Made by a program: the position numbers and the translations under genes. From Streptomyces shenzhenensis (GTDB lineage Bacteria > Actinomycetota > Actinomycetes > Streptomycetales > Streptomycetaceae): 64,000 nucleotides of DNA. Under the pieces are notes generated by a model. That model did not search any database. It saw only the letters and a list, made by a program, of their open reading frames with translations, and was not told the DNA's origin. Within the stretch, counting starts at the first letter, position 1, and each line of letters starts with the position of its first letter. The stretch is taken from the NCBI RefSeq assembly GCF_021462265.1, contig NZ_JAJONF010000005.1, positions 310,001 through 374,000 on the forward strand, written 5' to 3'. This document shows, piece by piece, positions 26,984 through 35,567 of the stretch.

Positions 26984-28541
26984 GGATGTCCACTCCTTCC
27001 ATCGCGGCCACGAGATCGTGGTCGTGCCAGCCGCGGGGTATCTCACGGGTCACCCGGCCCTGGAACATCACCAGGACCCGATCGCACATCCGCAGGTCGT
27101 CGAGTTCGTCGGAGGCGATGAGCACGCCGGTGCCCGAGGCGGCGGTCTCCTCGACCTTGTCGAGCAGGAATTCCTTGGAGCGCACGTCGACGCCCGCGGT
27201 CGGGTTGATCAGCACCAGCAGCCGCGGGTCGTCGGCCAGGGCGCGGGCCATGACGACCTTCTGCTGGTTGCCGCCGGACAGCGCGGAGACCGGCAGCTCC
27301 GGGCCGGGCGTCTTGATCTCCAGGTTCTCGATCATGTTCTCGGCCAGCCTGTCGCGGCGGCCCGCGCTGATGAAGCCGTGGCCGCCGAGCCGGCGGGGCA
27401 CGGACAGCGTGGCGTTGTCCGCGATCGACATGTCGGGCACGAAGCCCTGGTGGTGCCGGTCCTGCGGGACGAACCCGGCGCCCGCGGCCAAAGCCGCAGG
27501 CACGCTGCCCGGACGCGGCCGGCGGCCGGCGATCAGGACCTCTCCGCCGTCGGCGGCGCGCAGTCCCACGACCGTCTCGGCCACCTCGGTACGGCCGCTG
27601 GCCGCGGCCCCGGCCAGGCCGACGATCTCTCCCGCGCCCACCTCGAAGGACACGTCCCGGTAGGCGCCCGCACTGTCCAGCGCGTCCACTCGCAGCGCGG
27701 CCGGCGCGTCCCTGTCCAGCGTGCTCGGGCGTGCGGCGCTCCCGGCCGAGGCGGCCTCACCGGTCATGGCGGCGACCAGGTCGGCGCGGGGCAGTTCGGC
27801 GACCGGCGCGGTGACGATGTGCCGGGCGTCCCGGAACACCGTCACCGTGTCGCACAGGTCGTAGACCTCCTGGAGGTGGTGACTGATGAAGAGGAAGGTC
27901 ACGCCCTGCCGCTGGAGGTCCCCGATCCGCTGGAACAGCCGGCTGATGGCGGCGCCGTCGAGCTGGGCGGTCGGTTCGTCGAGGATGATGAACCGGGCCC
28001 CGAAGGACAGGGCGCGGGCGATCTCGACGAACTGCCGCTGCTCCACGGTGAGATCACCGGCCGGGGTCTGCGGATCGACCTCCACGGACCAGGCGGCCAG
28101 CAGTTCCCGCGCGCGTCGGCGCACGCCCCGCCAGCTGATCAGCCGACCGGGTGCGTGACCGTAGCGGTTCAGGAAGAGGTTCTCGGCGACGGTGAGTGTC
28201 GGGATGACCGTCGACTTCTGGTACACGCAGGCCACCCGCCGCCGCCAGGCGTCCCGGTCCGCGGGCCGCGGCGCCGGAGCGCCGCCGAAGGCCACGGTTC
28301 CCTCGTCCGGGGTGAGCAGACCCGTCAGCACGGACACCAGGGTCGACTTGCCCGCGCCGTTGCGACCGACGAGGGCGTGGGTCTCGCCGGCCCGGACGGT
28401 GATCCGCGCGCCGTTCAGAGCCACGGTGGAACCGAACCGCTTGACGATGCCCGTCGCCTCCACGACGGGCGGGTCCTCGGGGGACCGCCCGCCGTGCTGC
28501 GGGGCGGGTGCGGGGGGTGTCGTCCGTTCCCCGTCGCTCAT
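26976..28541 (-). CDS. ABC sugar importer ATPase, two nucleotide-binding domains
   Basis: This is a 521-residue CUT2-type ATPase (RbsA/MglA family) with tandem domains. Domain 1 has Walker A GRNGAGKST near residue 60, a signature region LTVEQRQFVEIARAL (not LSGGQ, as usual for domain 1), and Walker B FIILDEPTAQLD. Domain 2 has a degenerate Walker A (GAAASGRTEVAE), the canonical signature LSGGNQQKVVMARAL, and a Walker B LLVLINPTAGVDV in which the usual catalytic Glu is Asn. This asymmetry is normal for the family. It overlaps the permease gene and lies 46 bases after the binding-protein gene. Confidence 0.92.
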   Translation of the reverse strand: MSDGERTTPPAPAPQHGGRSPEDPPVVEATGIVKRFGSTVALNGARITVRAGETHALVGRNGAGKSTLVSVLTGLLTPDEGTVAFGGAPAPRPADRDAWRRRVACVYQKSTVIPTLTVAENLFLNRYGHAPGRLISWRGVRRRARELLAAWSVEVDPQTPAGDLTVEQRQFVEIARALSFGARFIILDEPTAQLDGAAISRLFQRIGDLQRQGVTFLFISHHLQEVYDLCDTVTVFRDARHIVTAPVAELPRADLVAAMTGEAASAGSAARPSTLDRDAPAALRVDALDSAGAYRDVSFEVGAGEIVGLAGAAASGRTEVAETVVGLRAADGGEVLIAGRRPRPGSVPAALAAGAGFVPQDRHHQGFVPDMSIADNATLSVPRRLGGHGFISAGRRDRLAENMIENLEIKTPGPELPVSALSGGNQQKVVMARALADDPRLLVLINPTAGVDVRSKEFLLDKVEETAASGTGVLIASDELDDLRMCDRVLVMFQGRVTREIPRGWHDHDLVAAMEGVDIHA

Positions 28542-28587
28542 GTCAACCGCCTTGATCTAGAGTCCCGTTGGGGTTGTCCGGTGCGGG

Positions 28588-29652
28588 TCAGCCGAGGTTG
28601 TTGCCCCACAGCGACGAGTCGTCGCTCTTCAGGCTGGGAATGCCGCCGTAGGTGCCGCCGTCGGCGGTGACCAGCGGTGCGGAGAGCTGGTCCTCCAGCA
28701 CGCCGTCACGGACCTTGACGATGGTGCTGTCGTGGTCGGTCTTGCCGGGCTTGAAGGTCTTGCCGTCGATGGCGGCCTTCAGGTAGTAGAGGGCGTACTT
28801 GGCGTAGAGGTCGGCGGGCTGGGAGACGGTGGCGTCGATCTTGCCCGCCGCGATGTCCTTGAGTTCTTCGGGGATGCCGTCGTTGGAGACGACGAAGACG
28901 TGCTTCTTGTCCTCGGGGCCGACCAGCAGGCCCTTCTGCTTGAGCACCTGGAGCGTGCCGGAGAGGGCGAAGCTGGACTCCATGTAGACGCCCTTGATGT
29001 CCGGATGGGCGGTGAGGTCGGTCTGCAGCTTCTGGGCGGCGACCGCGCCGTCCCAGTTGGTGGCCTCGCCGAACACCGTGATCCCGGGGTAGGTCTTCTT
29101 CATGCAGTCGTTGAACGCCTCGGTGCGGTCACGGCCGTTGATGGAGTCCAGGCCGCCCTCCAGCATCACCACCGCGCCCTTGCCGCCGAGTTTGGTGCCG
29201 AGGTACTGGCAGGCCTTCTCGCCGTAGGCGCGGTTGTCGGCGCGCACCACCATGTAGACGTCACCGGTGTCGGGGCGGGTGTCCACGGTGACGACCGGGA
29301 TCTTCTTCGCCGCCAGCTGCGCCAGCGTCGGCGCGATCGCGGCGGTGTCCTGCGGGGCCATGGCGATGCCCTTGACGCCCTGACTGATGAACGTCTGGGC
29401 GTTGGCGGTCAGTTTGGCGACGTCGTTCTGCGAGTTGGTGGTCTTGAGGGAGAGGCCGAGCTTCTTGGCGTACTCCGGGGTGTACTTGATGTAGGAGTTC
29501 CAGAAGTCGGTGTCGGAGCGCGGGTAGTCGACCCCGACCAGCGGCTTGCCGCTCGAAGAGGCGGCCGTACCGGAGCCGCCCGCGCAGGCGCTGACGAGTA
29601 CGAGTGCGCACAGGGCTGAGCCGGCGGAACAGAGAGCGGTCCTGAGTCTCAT
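28588..29652 (-). CDS. Sugar-binding lipoprotein of the ABC importer
   Basis: This is a 354-residue Peripla_BP_4 (ribose/galactose-type) binding protein anchored outside the membrane. The lipobox is LVLVSACAGG, with the lipid-modified Cys near residue 23. The mature protein has the two-lobe pattern: DTDFWNSYIKYTPEYAKKLG, GVKGIAMAPQDTAAI, PVVTVDTRP, and a hinge near GVYMESSFALSGTLQVL. It is the first gene of the operon, and GAGGAAGAA lies before the ATG. Its promoter region contains the 37-bp palindrome. Fucose or a fucosylated saccharide is the inferred ligand. Confidence 0.9.
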   Translation of the reverse strand: MRLRTALCSAGSALCALVLVSACAGGSGTAASSSGKPLVGVDYPRSDTDFWNSYIKYTPEYAKKLGLSLKTTNSQNDVAKLTANAQTFISQGVKGIAMAPQDTAAIAPTLAQLAAKKIPVVTVDTRPDTGDVYMVVRADNRAYGEKACQYLGTKLGGKGAVVMLEGGLDSINGRDRTEAFNDCMKKTYPGITVFGEATNWDGAVAAQKLQTDLTAHPDIKGVYMESSFALSGTLQVLKQKGLLVGPEDKKHVFVVSNDGIPEELKDIAAGKIDATVSQPADLYAKYALYYLKAAIDGKTFKPGKTDHDSTIVKVRDGVLEDQLSAPLVTADGGTYGGIPSLKSDDSSLWGNNLG

Positions 29653-30177
29653 GGGTTCTTCCTCGTGCCGGGCCGTGGACGACGGGTGGGGGCAGTGTGA
29701 GTGGGACATGTCGTCGGAGAGATGGGATGTATTTATAGGCATCGCGGGGTGCGCTGTCTAGGTGTGCGGCAGAAATCAGAGGAAGAACCTGCTTGATGGG
29801 TAGGCTGGGCTTCGCTGCTGGATCTTTGCCCGCTGGATTCATCCCATTAATGTTGGCGGATGTGCCGAGTTGTGTGACGTAGACGCCAAGACATGCGCGA
29901 TGGGTGCCAGACATGCCATGTCTGGCACCCATCGGGCATCCCCATAACGTGCCCCAAGGGACAAAACCCCTTACGGGAGTGGATTTTCATCCCTGCACGC
30001 GTGTTGACACGCCTGTGCGTCATGGTCGAACTTCGTGCGTAACATCCGGCGCCCAAGGCACCCGCCGCACCAGGCATCTCGTACGCCCCTACCGGGCGTC
30101 ACCCCGCCGTACCCGAGGGCCGGGTGCCGGCGGAAAGGTCACACGCACCGTCACGACACGGAACTGGGAGTGCGATC
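29653..30177. promoter_or_regulatory. Divergent control region, fucose importer / fucosidase
   Basis: These 525 bases hold the promoters of the leftward transport-catabolic operon and the rightward fucosidase gene. No other gene is present. The central element is the 37-bp palindrome listed separately. Confidence 0.6.
29898..29934. promoter_or_regulatory. 37-bp perfect palindrome, candidate GntR operator
   Basis: CGATGGGTGCCAGACATG is followed by one base and its exact complement CATGTCTGGCACCCATCG. One mismatch further out, ATGC/GCAT extends the symmetry to 47 bp. It lies 245 bases upstream of the binding-protein start and 243 upstream of the fucosidase start. Position and symmetry suggest one operator controlling both units, most likely bound by the operon's FCD-type GntR protein. 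Confidence 0.65.
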
Positions 30178-32109
30178 ATGCCTTCAGGAAACCTGTCCCG
30201 CCGCACCCTCCTCGGCGCCGCCGGCGCGGCAGCGGTCACGGCTCTGCCCGTGCTTCCCGCCTTGTCGTCGCTCGTCCCCGAGGCCGTAGCCGACAGCCAG
30301 TCCAGCCTCGCCGCCCTGGCCGACCTGCGCTTCGGCATGTTCAACCACTTCAACATGGGCACCTTCACCGACGAGGAGTGGGCGACCCCCGGCCAGGACC
30401 CGGCGCTGTTCGCACCCACCGCCGTCGACTGTGCCCAGTGGGCGGCCGCCGCCGCGGCGGCGAAGATGAGCTACGGCGTACTGACGACCAAGCACCACGA
30501 CGGCTTCTGCCTGTGGCCGACCGCGTACAACGACTACAACGTCGCCACCAGTTCCTACCCGCACGACATCGTCGCCCAGTACGTCGACGCCTTCCGCGCG
30601 AGGGGTCTGCGGGTGGGTCTCTACTTCTCGATCTGGGACCGCACCTACACCGTCCAGGCCTACGACACCCGGCACGGCGTCGCCGCCGACCAGGTGATCC
30701 AGCCCGGCGACCTCACCTACATCCTGAACCAGATCACCGAACTGCTCACGAACTACGGCACGATCGACATGTTCGTCACCGACGGCTACGCCTGGCAGAT
30801 GGGCCAGCAGTCGATCTCCTACCAGCGCGTGCGCGAGCACGTGAAGTCGTTGCAGCCGGACATCGTCATGATCGACCACGGCGGTCTGTCCGTGCCGTTC
30901 CTCGGGGACGCGATCTACTTCGAGGAGCCGCTCGGCGTCACCTCGCCGACGGGCAACACCTATGCCTCGCTTCAGGGGCAGACCATCAGCAACGGCTGGT
31001 TCTGGCATCCCTCCACACCCACCACCGACCCGATGAGCAAGGCCTCGATCCTGTCCCATCTCGCCGACCTGGAACCGAAGTACACGTCGTTCATCCTCAA
31101 CTGCCCGCCCAACCGGGGCGGCCGCCTGGACGACAACATCGTCACCCGCCTCGCCGAGGTCGGCGCGGCCTGGAGCCCGGACACCTCACGGCCCGCCCTG
31201 CCCGCCCAAATGCCGCGTGCCGAGCATCCGGTGACCCCGGTCAGCGCGTACGCCACCGGATTCCACACGGGCGAGGGCCCGATGAACGCGATCGACGGGC
31301 TGAGCGACAAGAACTTCGAGACCTGCTGGTCGACCTGGGGCCTGACTCTGCCGCACTCCGTCACCATCGACCTGGGCGGGGTGTGGAGCAACATCTCCAC
31401 ACTCGAATACCTCCCCAAGCAGTGGAACCGCACCGACTCCACGGACGGCGACATCACCGCGTACACCATCTCCACCAGCACCGACGGGACCACGTTCACC
31501 CAGGTCGCCGCGGGCACCTGGACCGGAGACCGCACCACCAAGGTCGCCGAGTGGCCGGCCCGCGGCGCCGGGTTCGTGCGCATCCGGATCGACTCCGGGA
31601 CCGGCGGCTACTCCAACATCGGGGGTGTCCGCATCGGCGGCCGAAGCGCTGTTCCGGTCCTCGTCTCCCGGATCCTGCCCGCCGACGGCACGGTCTATCG
31701 CCTTGTGAACCGCAACAGCGGCAAGGTCGTCGACGTCAGCGACGCGGGGACGGCCGACGGCACCAACATCCTCCAGTGGCCCTGGAACGGTCAGGCGAAC
31801 CAGAAGTGGACCTTCGTCGACGCGGGGGACGGCTACTACAAGGTCAAGGGCGTCGGCAGCGGCAAACTGATGGAGGTGGCGGGGCTGTCCCGCGTGGACG
31901 GCGGGAACGTCGGGCTCTGGTCGGACGACAGCGTGCCGCAGCAGCACTGGGCCGTGACCCCCACCGGCGACGGCTACTTCTACCTCACCAACCGCCTCAG
32001 CGGCCTGTCCCTCAACGTCGACGGCGGCTCCACCGCAGACGGCGCCAATGTCGACCAGTGGACGTACAACGGCGCTGCCCAGGAGCAGTGGCAGATCATC
32101 GCCCTGTAG
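30178..32109 (+). CDS. Secreted alpha-L-fucosidase (GH29) with CBM32 and ricin-type modules
   Basis: This is a 643-residue exported glycosidase that releases L-fucose from glycans outside the cell. It has a Tat signal (NLSRRTLLGAAGAAAV, residues 5-20, cleavage after about 38). The GH29 catalytic domain spans about residues 45-345, with TTKHHDGFCLW (His106, His107) and the probable nucleophile Asp202 in IDMFVTDGYAW, where classical members have LWFDG. A discoidin/CBM32 domain follows (about 360-500), then a ricin-type beta-trefoil (about 515-643) with three QxW signatures (NQKWTF, QQHWAV, QEQWQI). It is divergent from the importer and probably co-regulated through the shared palindrome. The second ATG was chosen because the Tat signal starts there. 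Confidence 0.93.
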   Translation: MPSGNLSRRTLLGAAGAAAVTALPVLPALSSLVPEAVADSQSSLAALADLRFGMFNHFNMGTFTDEEWATPGQDPALFAPTAVDCAQWAAAAAAAKMSYGVLTTKHHDGFCLWPTAYNDYNVATSSYPHDIVAQYVDAFRARGLRVGLYFSIWDRTYTVQAYDTRHGVAADQVIQPGDLTYILNQITELLTNYGTIDMFVTDGYAWQMGQQSISYQRVREHVKSLQPDIVMIDHGGLSVPFLGDAIYFEEPLGVTSPTGNTYASLQGQTISNGWFWHPSTPTTDPMSKASILSHLADLEPKYTSFILNCPPNRGGRLDDNIVTRLAEVGAAWSPDTSRPALPAQMPRAEHPVTPVSAYATGFHTGEGPMNAIDGLSDKNFETCWSTWGLTLPHSVTIDLGGVWSNISTLEYLPKQWNRTDSTDGDITAYTISTSTDGTTFTQVAAGTWTGDRTTKVAEWPARGAGFVRIRIDSGTGGYSNIGGVRIGGRSAVPVLVSRILPADGTVYRLVNRNSGKVVDVSDAGTADGTNILQWPWNGQANQKWTFVDAGDGYYKVKGVGSGKLMEVAGLSRVDGGNVGLWSDDSVPQQHWAVTPTGDGYFYLTNRLSGLSLNVDGGSTADGANVDQWTYNGAAQEQWQIIAL

Positions 32110-32137
32110 GGGCTCGCCCGCACCCAGCTCTCGGTCC

Positions 32138-32403
32138 GCCGACGGCGTACAGTCCCGCACCCGCACCCGGATCGGCCCCGACGGCCCGCTGCCTTCCGAG
32201 GACGGAGGCGAACTCGCCCCCACCGGCCACGAGTTCTACCCGCAGGCAGTCGGAGAGGCGATCGGGGACACCTGGCGGACCACCGGGGGCCCGTGAGCGT
32301 GAGCGAGAACGGTCTCGCCACCGACCACGTCAGGCCCTTCCACCAGGTGTACGGCTCGGCCGAGGTGCGCGAACCGGGGCGGGGTCCGGACGAGCCGGCC
32401 TGA
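32138..32403 (+). pseudogene. GH1 beta-glucosidase remnant, frameshifted
   Basis: Just after the fucosidase, one frame reads DGVQSRTRTRIGPDGPLPSE and GHEFYPQAVGEAI, the block of GH1 beta-glucosidases that precedes the nucleophile (usual GVQTYTRTR.GPDGP... MGYEFYP). A stop at 32294 interrupts it. The next frame continues with VSVSENGLATDH, which contains the ENG nucleophile motif. The N-terminal two thirds and the C-terminus are absent. It is an inactive fragment. Confidence 0.65.
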
Positions 32404-32423
32404 CCCGCGCCGGAGGGCGGTGA

Positions 32424-32735
32424 TCAGGCCATGAGGGGAAACGGCCGCTCACCGGGTGTGGCGGGCGTAGCGCACAGGGGGCCTTGAACGTCGGCCACCC
32501 CGGACGTCTTGTACCAGACGATGACTTCCCGTGTGGGAGAGCATGTCTTCGACGAGTGGGACGGCTTCGGCTTGGCCGTGCGGGATGCGCTGTGGCTGGG
32601 CGGGGACGTGGAACGGCCGCTGTGTGTGGCTCGTGGAGTGGGCGTATGCGCCGGGTTCGACGCGTTGTCCGTGGTCCCGGATCCGCATGCGGAGGTCAGC
32701 AGGACGGCGGCGATGGGAAGGGTGGTTCGGCGCAC
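32424..32735 (-). CDS. Small Ser/Thr/Pro-rich lipoprotein
   Basis: This is a 103-residue product with a lipoprotein signal (RRTTLPIAAVLLTSACGSG, lipidated Cys near residue 16), then a low-complexity linker rich in Pro, Thr, Ser and His, and a C-terminal stretch TCSPTREVIVWYKTSGVADV. It is likely a surface-anchored protein of unknown role. The GTG start is preferred over the upstream ATG because GAGGGGG lies right before it and the signal begins there. I recognise no family. Confidence 0.6.
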   Translation of the reverse strand: MRRTTLPIAAVLLTSACGSGTTDNASNPAHTPTPRATHSGRSTSPPSHSASRTAKPKPSHSSKTCSPTREVIVWYKTSGVADVQGPLCATPATPGERPFPLMA

Positions 32736-33049
32736 GGCCCCCTCTTTCTCGGCCGTGCGAAGTGCAGGAACAGGATGGCATGGCATCTACACGCGAAAGA
32801 GCGGGGCTGTGTTGCCTGACTGTGATCTTGCTCAGCCGCTGGTACCGAGCAGCGGGGCCTTGTCGGATGAGCACCTGTCGCACTGCGGGCACGGTGGCGA
32901 ACGACTGCAGCCGCTACAGCGCAGCCGGGTGTGCACCGGCCGGCGTGGGGCCGGCGCACACCCGGCCATCCAGGGGGTGTCCAGGGGCTGTCTTCAGTCG
33001 TGATCAATGGCCGTTCAGGAGGCGCTGGGTCGTAGAGGGACGATGGCCG
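32736..33049. other. Intergenic stretch with a long hairpin
   Basis: No gene is present. It contains the terminator hairpin at 32924-32966. Confidence 0.5.
32924..32966 (-). terminator. Terminator hairpin of the membrane hydrolase gene
   Basis: GCCGGGTGTGC pairs with GCACACCCGGC (11 bp). After a four-base bulge, GCCGGC pairs with GCCGGC around a five-base loop. It lies 84 bases past the hydrolase stop. Confidence 0.55.
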
Positions 33050-34474
33050 TCACGTAGCAACACCCCACCACACTGCCCACGGCACGAACCCGACAGCGGC
33101 CAGTCCGACCGGGGCCAGGCGCAGCCAGACCGCCCCGTTCGGTGTCAGCCGTCGGCGCCGGAGTGCGGCTGCCGAGGCGCAGGCGGACACTACTACGGCG
33201 AAGGCGAGCCCCTGCACCACCAGCCACAAAGCCGGACGGCCCCCTACAACCGGCGCCACTGCACCGTTGCCCGCCACGAAGACGGCGAGCGGGCAGGTCA
33301 CCGTCGCCATGACCGCCAGCAGACCGAGCCCGGCCAACCACCGCACTGGGCGCAATACCGGGCCCCGGCGCAGGACGGCACTCACCGGATAGGCGGCGAA
33401 GCCGAGGAGCAGCAGCACTGGGGCGAGCCAGGCGTACCAGGCGTGTCCCGGCACGGGGGTGGAGGCGAGTGCCTGCCCGGGTACGGGGGCAGCGCTCGAC
33501 GCCGGTGGGTGGCCGGCGGCCACTGCCTGCACCCAGGAGGTCATGGTCTGTGTATAGCGCGGGGACAGCTCCCCTAGCTTCTTGCCGTGGAAGAGCGGGC
33601 CGCCGATCCGGTCGAACCCGTCCGACGTGCGGTGCCCGTTGTGCGCGCCGCCGTCGACAAAGCCGATGACGGCGTGTCGGTTGCCCGCACGGGCCAGGAC
33701 CTCGCGGAAGATCCGTGCGCTCTCCTGGGGCGGCACCTGTGTGTCGTGATCGCCCCACAGCGCCAGTACCGGCGTTCGGTGGAGCTGCTCCAGCACCGGC
33801 AAGGGGTCGTAGCCGGCCGCGGGGAACAGACCGGTCGAGGCCACGAATTGGGCGGCGGGGCCGGCCATGGTGCGACGGAACGGCCGGCTCACCCCTTGGT
33901 GTTGCAGATGCGTGGTGAGATTCCAGGCCTGGGTGCGCAGCGGGTCGTAGCCGGATGCGCCGATGGTGAGGATGAACGCGACGTCGCTCGAGCGCGACGC
34001 GGCCAGCGGCGTCACCCAGCCCCCCTCACTGAACCCCCACAGCCCGACCTGGCGTGCGTTCACCCCGCTCCTGGACTGCAACAACCGCACTCCGGCGAGC
34101 GCGTCGCCGGCCAGCAGGCCGAAGTCCACATGGAGCCTGGAGTAGCCGACGGTCCGCTTGTCGTAGACGAGCGTGGTGATCCCGGCACGGGCGAACGCCT
34201 CGGCCTCCTGCCGGTATTCCTCCCGGGGACCTGCGCCCGAGCCGCCGACGAGGACGATGCCAGGTTCCGGGCCGGGTGCTCCGCTCTTGCTGAGGACGGT
34301 GCCGTGCAGGACGAGCCCACCACCGCCCCGAAAAGTGACCTCTTGGCGGACCAGCCCGTCCCCGTCGGCGGACGCCCTTGGCGCGGCCAGCAGGAGGAGG
34401 GCCCCGGCCAATGCTCCGGATAAAAGGGCCAGTAAAGCGCGTATCGGTGATGCGGTCGTAGCCGAGAGCAGCAC
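33050..34474 (-). CDS. Alpha/beta hydrolase with C-terminal membrane domain
   Basis: This is a 474-residue protein. A signal or anchor segment (ALLALLSGALAGALLLLAAP, residues 13-32) leads to an extracytoplasmic alpha/beta hydrolase domain: oxyanion-type IVLVGGSGAGPREEY near residue 72, the nucleophile elbow LWGFSEGGWV near residue 145 (Ser), an acid in LWGDHDTQVP, and His in GGAHNGH. The last 140 residues hold about four hydrophobic segments (LAPVLLLLGFAAYPV, GLGLLAVMATVTCPLAVFV, ALWLVVQGLAFAVVV, LAPVGLAAVGFVPWAVWW). This dienelactone-hydrolase-like plus membrane arrangement is seen in Gram-positive bacteria. The GTG start follows GGGGGA. An ArsR-type regulator gene lies 41 bases upstream, so the two form a unit. 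Confidence 0.78.
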   Translation of the reverse strand: MLLSATTASPIRALLALLSGALAGALLLLAAPRASADGDGLVRQEVTFRGGGGLVLHGTVLSKSGAPGPEPGIVLVGGSGAGPREEYRQEAEAFARAGITTLVYDKRTVGYSRLHVDFGLLAGDALAGVRLLQSRSGVNARQVGLWGFSEGGWVTPLAASRSSDVAFILTIGASGYDPLRTQAWNLTTHLQHQGVSRPFRRTMAGPAAQFVASTGLFPAAGYDPLPVLEQLHRTPVLALWGDHDTQVPPQESARIFREVLARAGNRHAVIGFVDGGAHNGHRTSDGFDRIGGPLFHGKKLGELSPRYTQTMTSWVQAVAAGHPPASSAAPVPGQALASTPVPGHAWYAWLAPVLLLLGFAAYPVSAVLRRGPVLRPVRWLAGLGLLAVMATVTCPLAVFVAGNGAVAPVVGGRPALWLVVQGLAFAVVVSACASAAALRRRRLTPNGAVWLRLAPVGLAAVGFVPWAVWWGVAT

Positions 34475-34515
34475 GGCGTGCGTTCCCCCTTCTCTGTCGG
34501 TTGGGTTGCGCGCGG

Positions 34516-35079
34516 TCAGCCGGTCTCGGGAATTCCGAGCAGCCGGACGAGCACGGTCCGCGCCTTGGGCGCATCCCCTCGTTCCGGGGCCGAGTAACGG
34601 TAGAGGAGCGCGACGTACTCCTCGAAGAACGCGCGGAGCTGGTCGGGGTCGACCCGGAGCGTGGCGCGCGAGAAGAGCGCCGCGTCGGCCCAGGGCCCCA
34701 GCGTGTCGCGCGCCTCCTCGAACCGCCGGGCGGAGTCGATCAGTTCGGCGAGGTTGAGTCGATGCATTTCGGTCAGCGCCTTGCGCATCTCCGGCGTCTG
34801 TCGGCTGTACGGCGGGAACCGCCGGTCCCCCGGCACTGCCCGCCACCACCGCTCCCGCCCCTTCGCCAGCTCGGGGACCTCCTCGACGAGGCCGTGCTTG
34901 GCCAGCTGCCGCAGGTGGTAGCTGACCAGCCCCGTGCTCTCGTCCAACTCGCGTGCAAGCACTGCGGAGTTGGCCGGTCCCCGGCGCAGGCATTGCTCGA
35001 TCTTCTGTCGCATCGGGTGCGCGAAGGCGCGCAGGGCCTCGACATCGGCGATCTCTTGGGCAGGCGGTTGTTCGACCAC
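34516..35079 (-). CDS. ArsR-type winged helix regulator
   Basis: This is a 187-residue DNA-binding protein. Residues 12-80 form an ArsR-like winged helix (LRAFAHPMRQKIEQCL, then the recognition part STGLVSYHLRQLAKHGLVEEV and a wing ending GRERWWRAV). The C-terminal 100 residues are helical, of the type found in actinobacterial regulators that lack the Cys pair of metal sensors, so metal sensing is unlikely. It is the first gene of a unit with the membrane hydrolase. Three phased TTGCAA sites stand just before its start and probably mediate autoregulation. Confidence 0.82.
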   Translation of the reverse strand: MVEQPPAQEIADVEALRAFAHPMRQKIEQCLRRGPANSAVLARELDESTGLVSYHLRQLAKHGLVEEVPELAKGRERWWRAVPGDRRFPPYSRQTPEMRKALTEMHRLNLAELIDSARRFEEARDTLGPWADAALFSRATLRVDPDQLRAFFEEYVALLYRYSAPERGDAPKARTVLVRLLGIPETG

Positions 35080-35092
35080 GCCAGAAGGCTAC

Positions 35093-35130
35093 GAGTTGCA
35101 AAGGGAACTTGCAAGGGCCGCTTGCAACTC
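35093..35130. promoter_or_regulatory. Three TTGCAA boxes spaced 13 bp, candidate ArsR operator
   Basis: The self-complementary hexamer TTGCAA occurs at 35096, 35109 and 35122, an exact 13-bp period. The outer two form the inverted repeat GAGTTGCAA ... TTGCAACTC. The array begins 14 bases upstream of the regulator's start codon, overlapping the expected promoter. Confidence 0.6.
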
Positions 35131-35171
35131 TTGTACAAACCGAGCCACCACCTCGCCGCACATGGCTGACA

Positions 35172-35469
35172 GCGGGGAGAGGAACGGCGGCCGCCGCAGC
35201 CGGACTGGCTGATCCGGCACGGTCTCAACCGCAGCAACATCGACGCCGTGCACACCGGCGACTGCTGGGCGGCCGCCAGACGCGGGCGGTGCCGTCCCGC
35301 GACCCGCGAGCAGGCACTCGATGCACTGCAGCGGTCCACAGAACGCACCATGTCCTGGCTCGCCGGATGCCGCCGACTGCATCGTCGCTATGAGCGCAAA
35401 GCCGAGCACTTCCTGGCCTTGAACAGCATCGCCTGCACCCTCATCTGTTACCGCGGACTCACCAAATGA
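35172..35469 (+). pseudogene. IS5-family transposase, C-terminal remnant
   Basis: The plus strand reads DWLIRHGLNRSNIDAVHTGD and, at the end, ERTMSWLAGCRRLHRRYERK and HFLALNSIACTLICYR, the catalytic-Glu end of an IS5-family transposase (ERT..WL...RRL..RYE). Nothing of the N-terminus is present. The final part lies close to where an inverted repeat would be, but none is clear. Confidence 0.7.
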
Positions 35470-35567
35470 GATGACGTCTTAGAACCGCACCCTACGCGGA
35501 TCGCTCCGGCAGATCATGAACGCGCTGGCTCGGCGACTGCCGCATCCCGTGCCGATAGGGTCGGCGC

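Noticed and set aside
34475..35161. N-terminal extension of the membrane hydrolase frame to 703 residues
   Set aside because: It runs through the ArsR-type regulator gene in another frame and is Arg/Pro-rich. The signal-like start with a GGGGGA site is at 34474.
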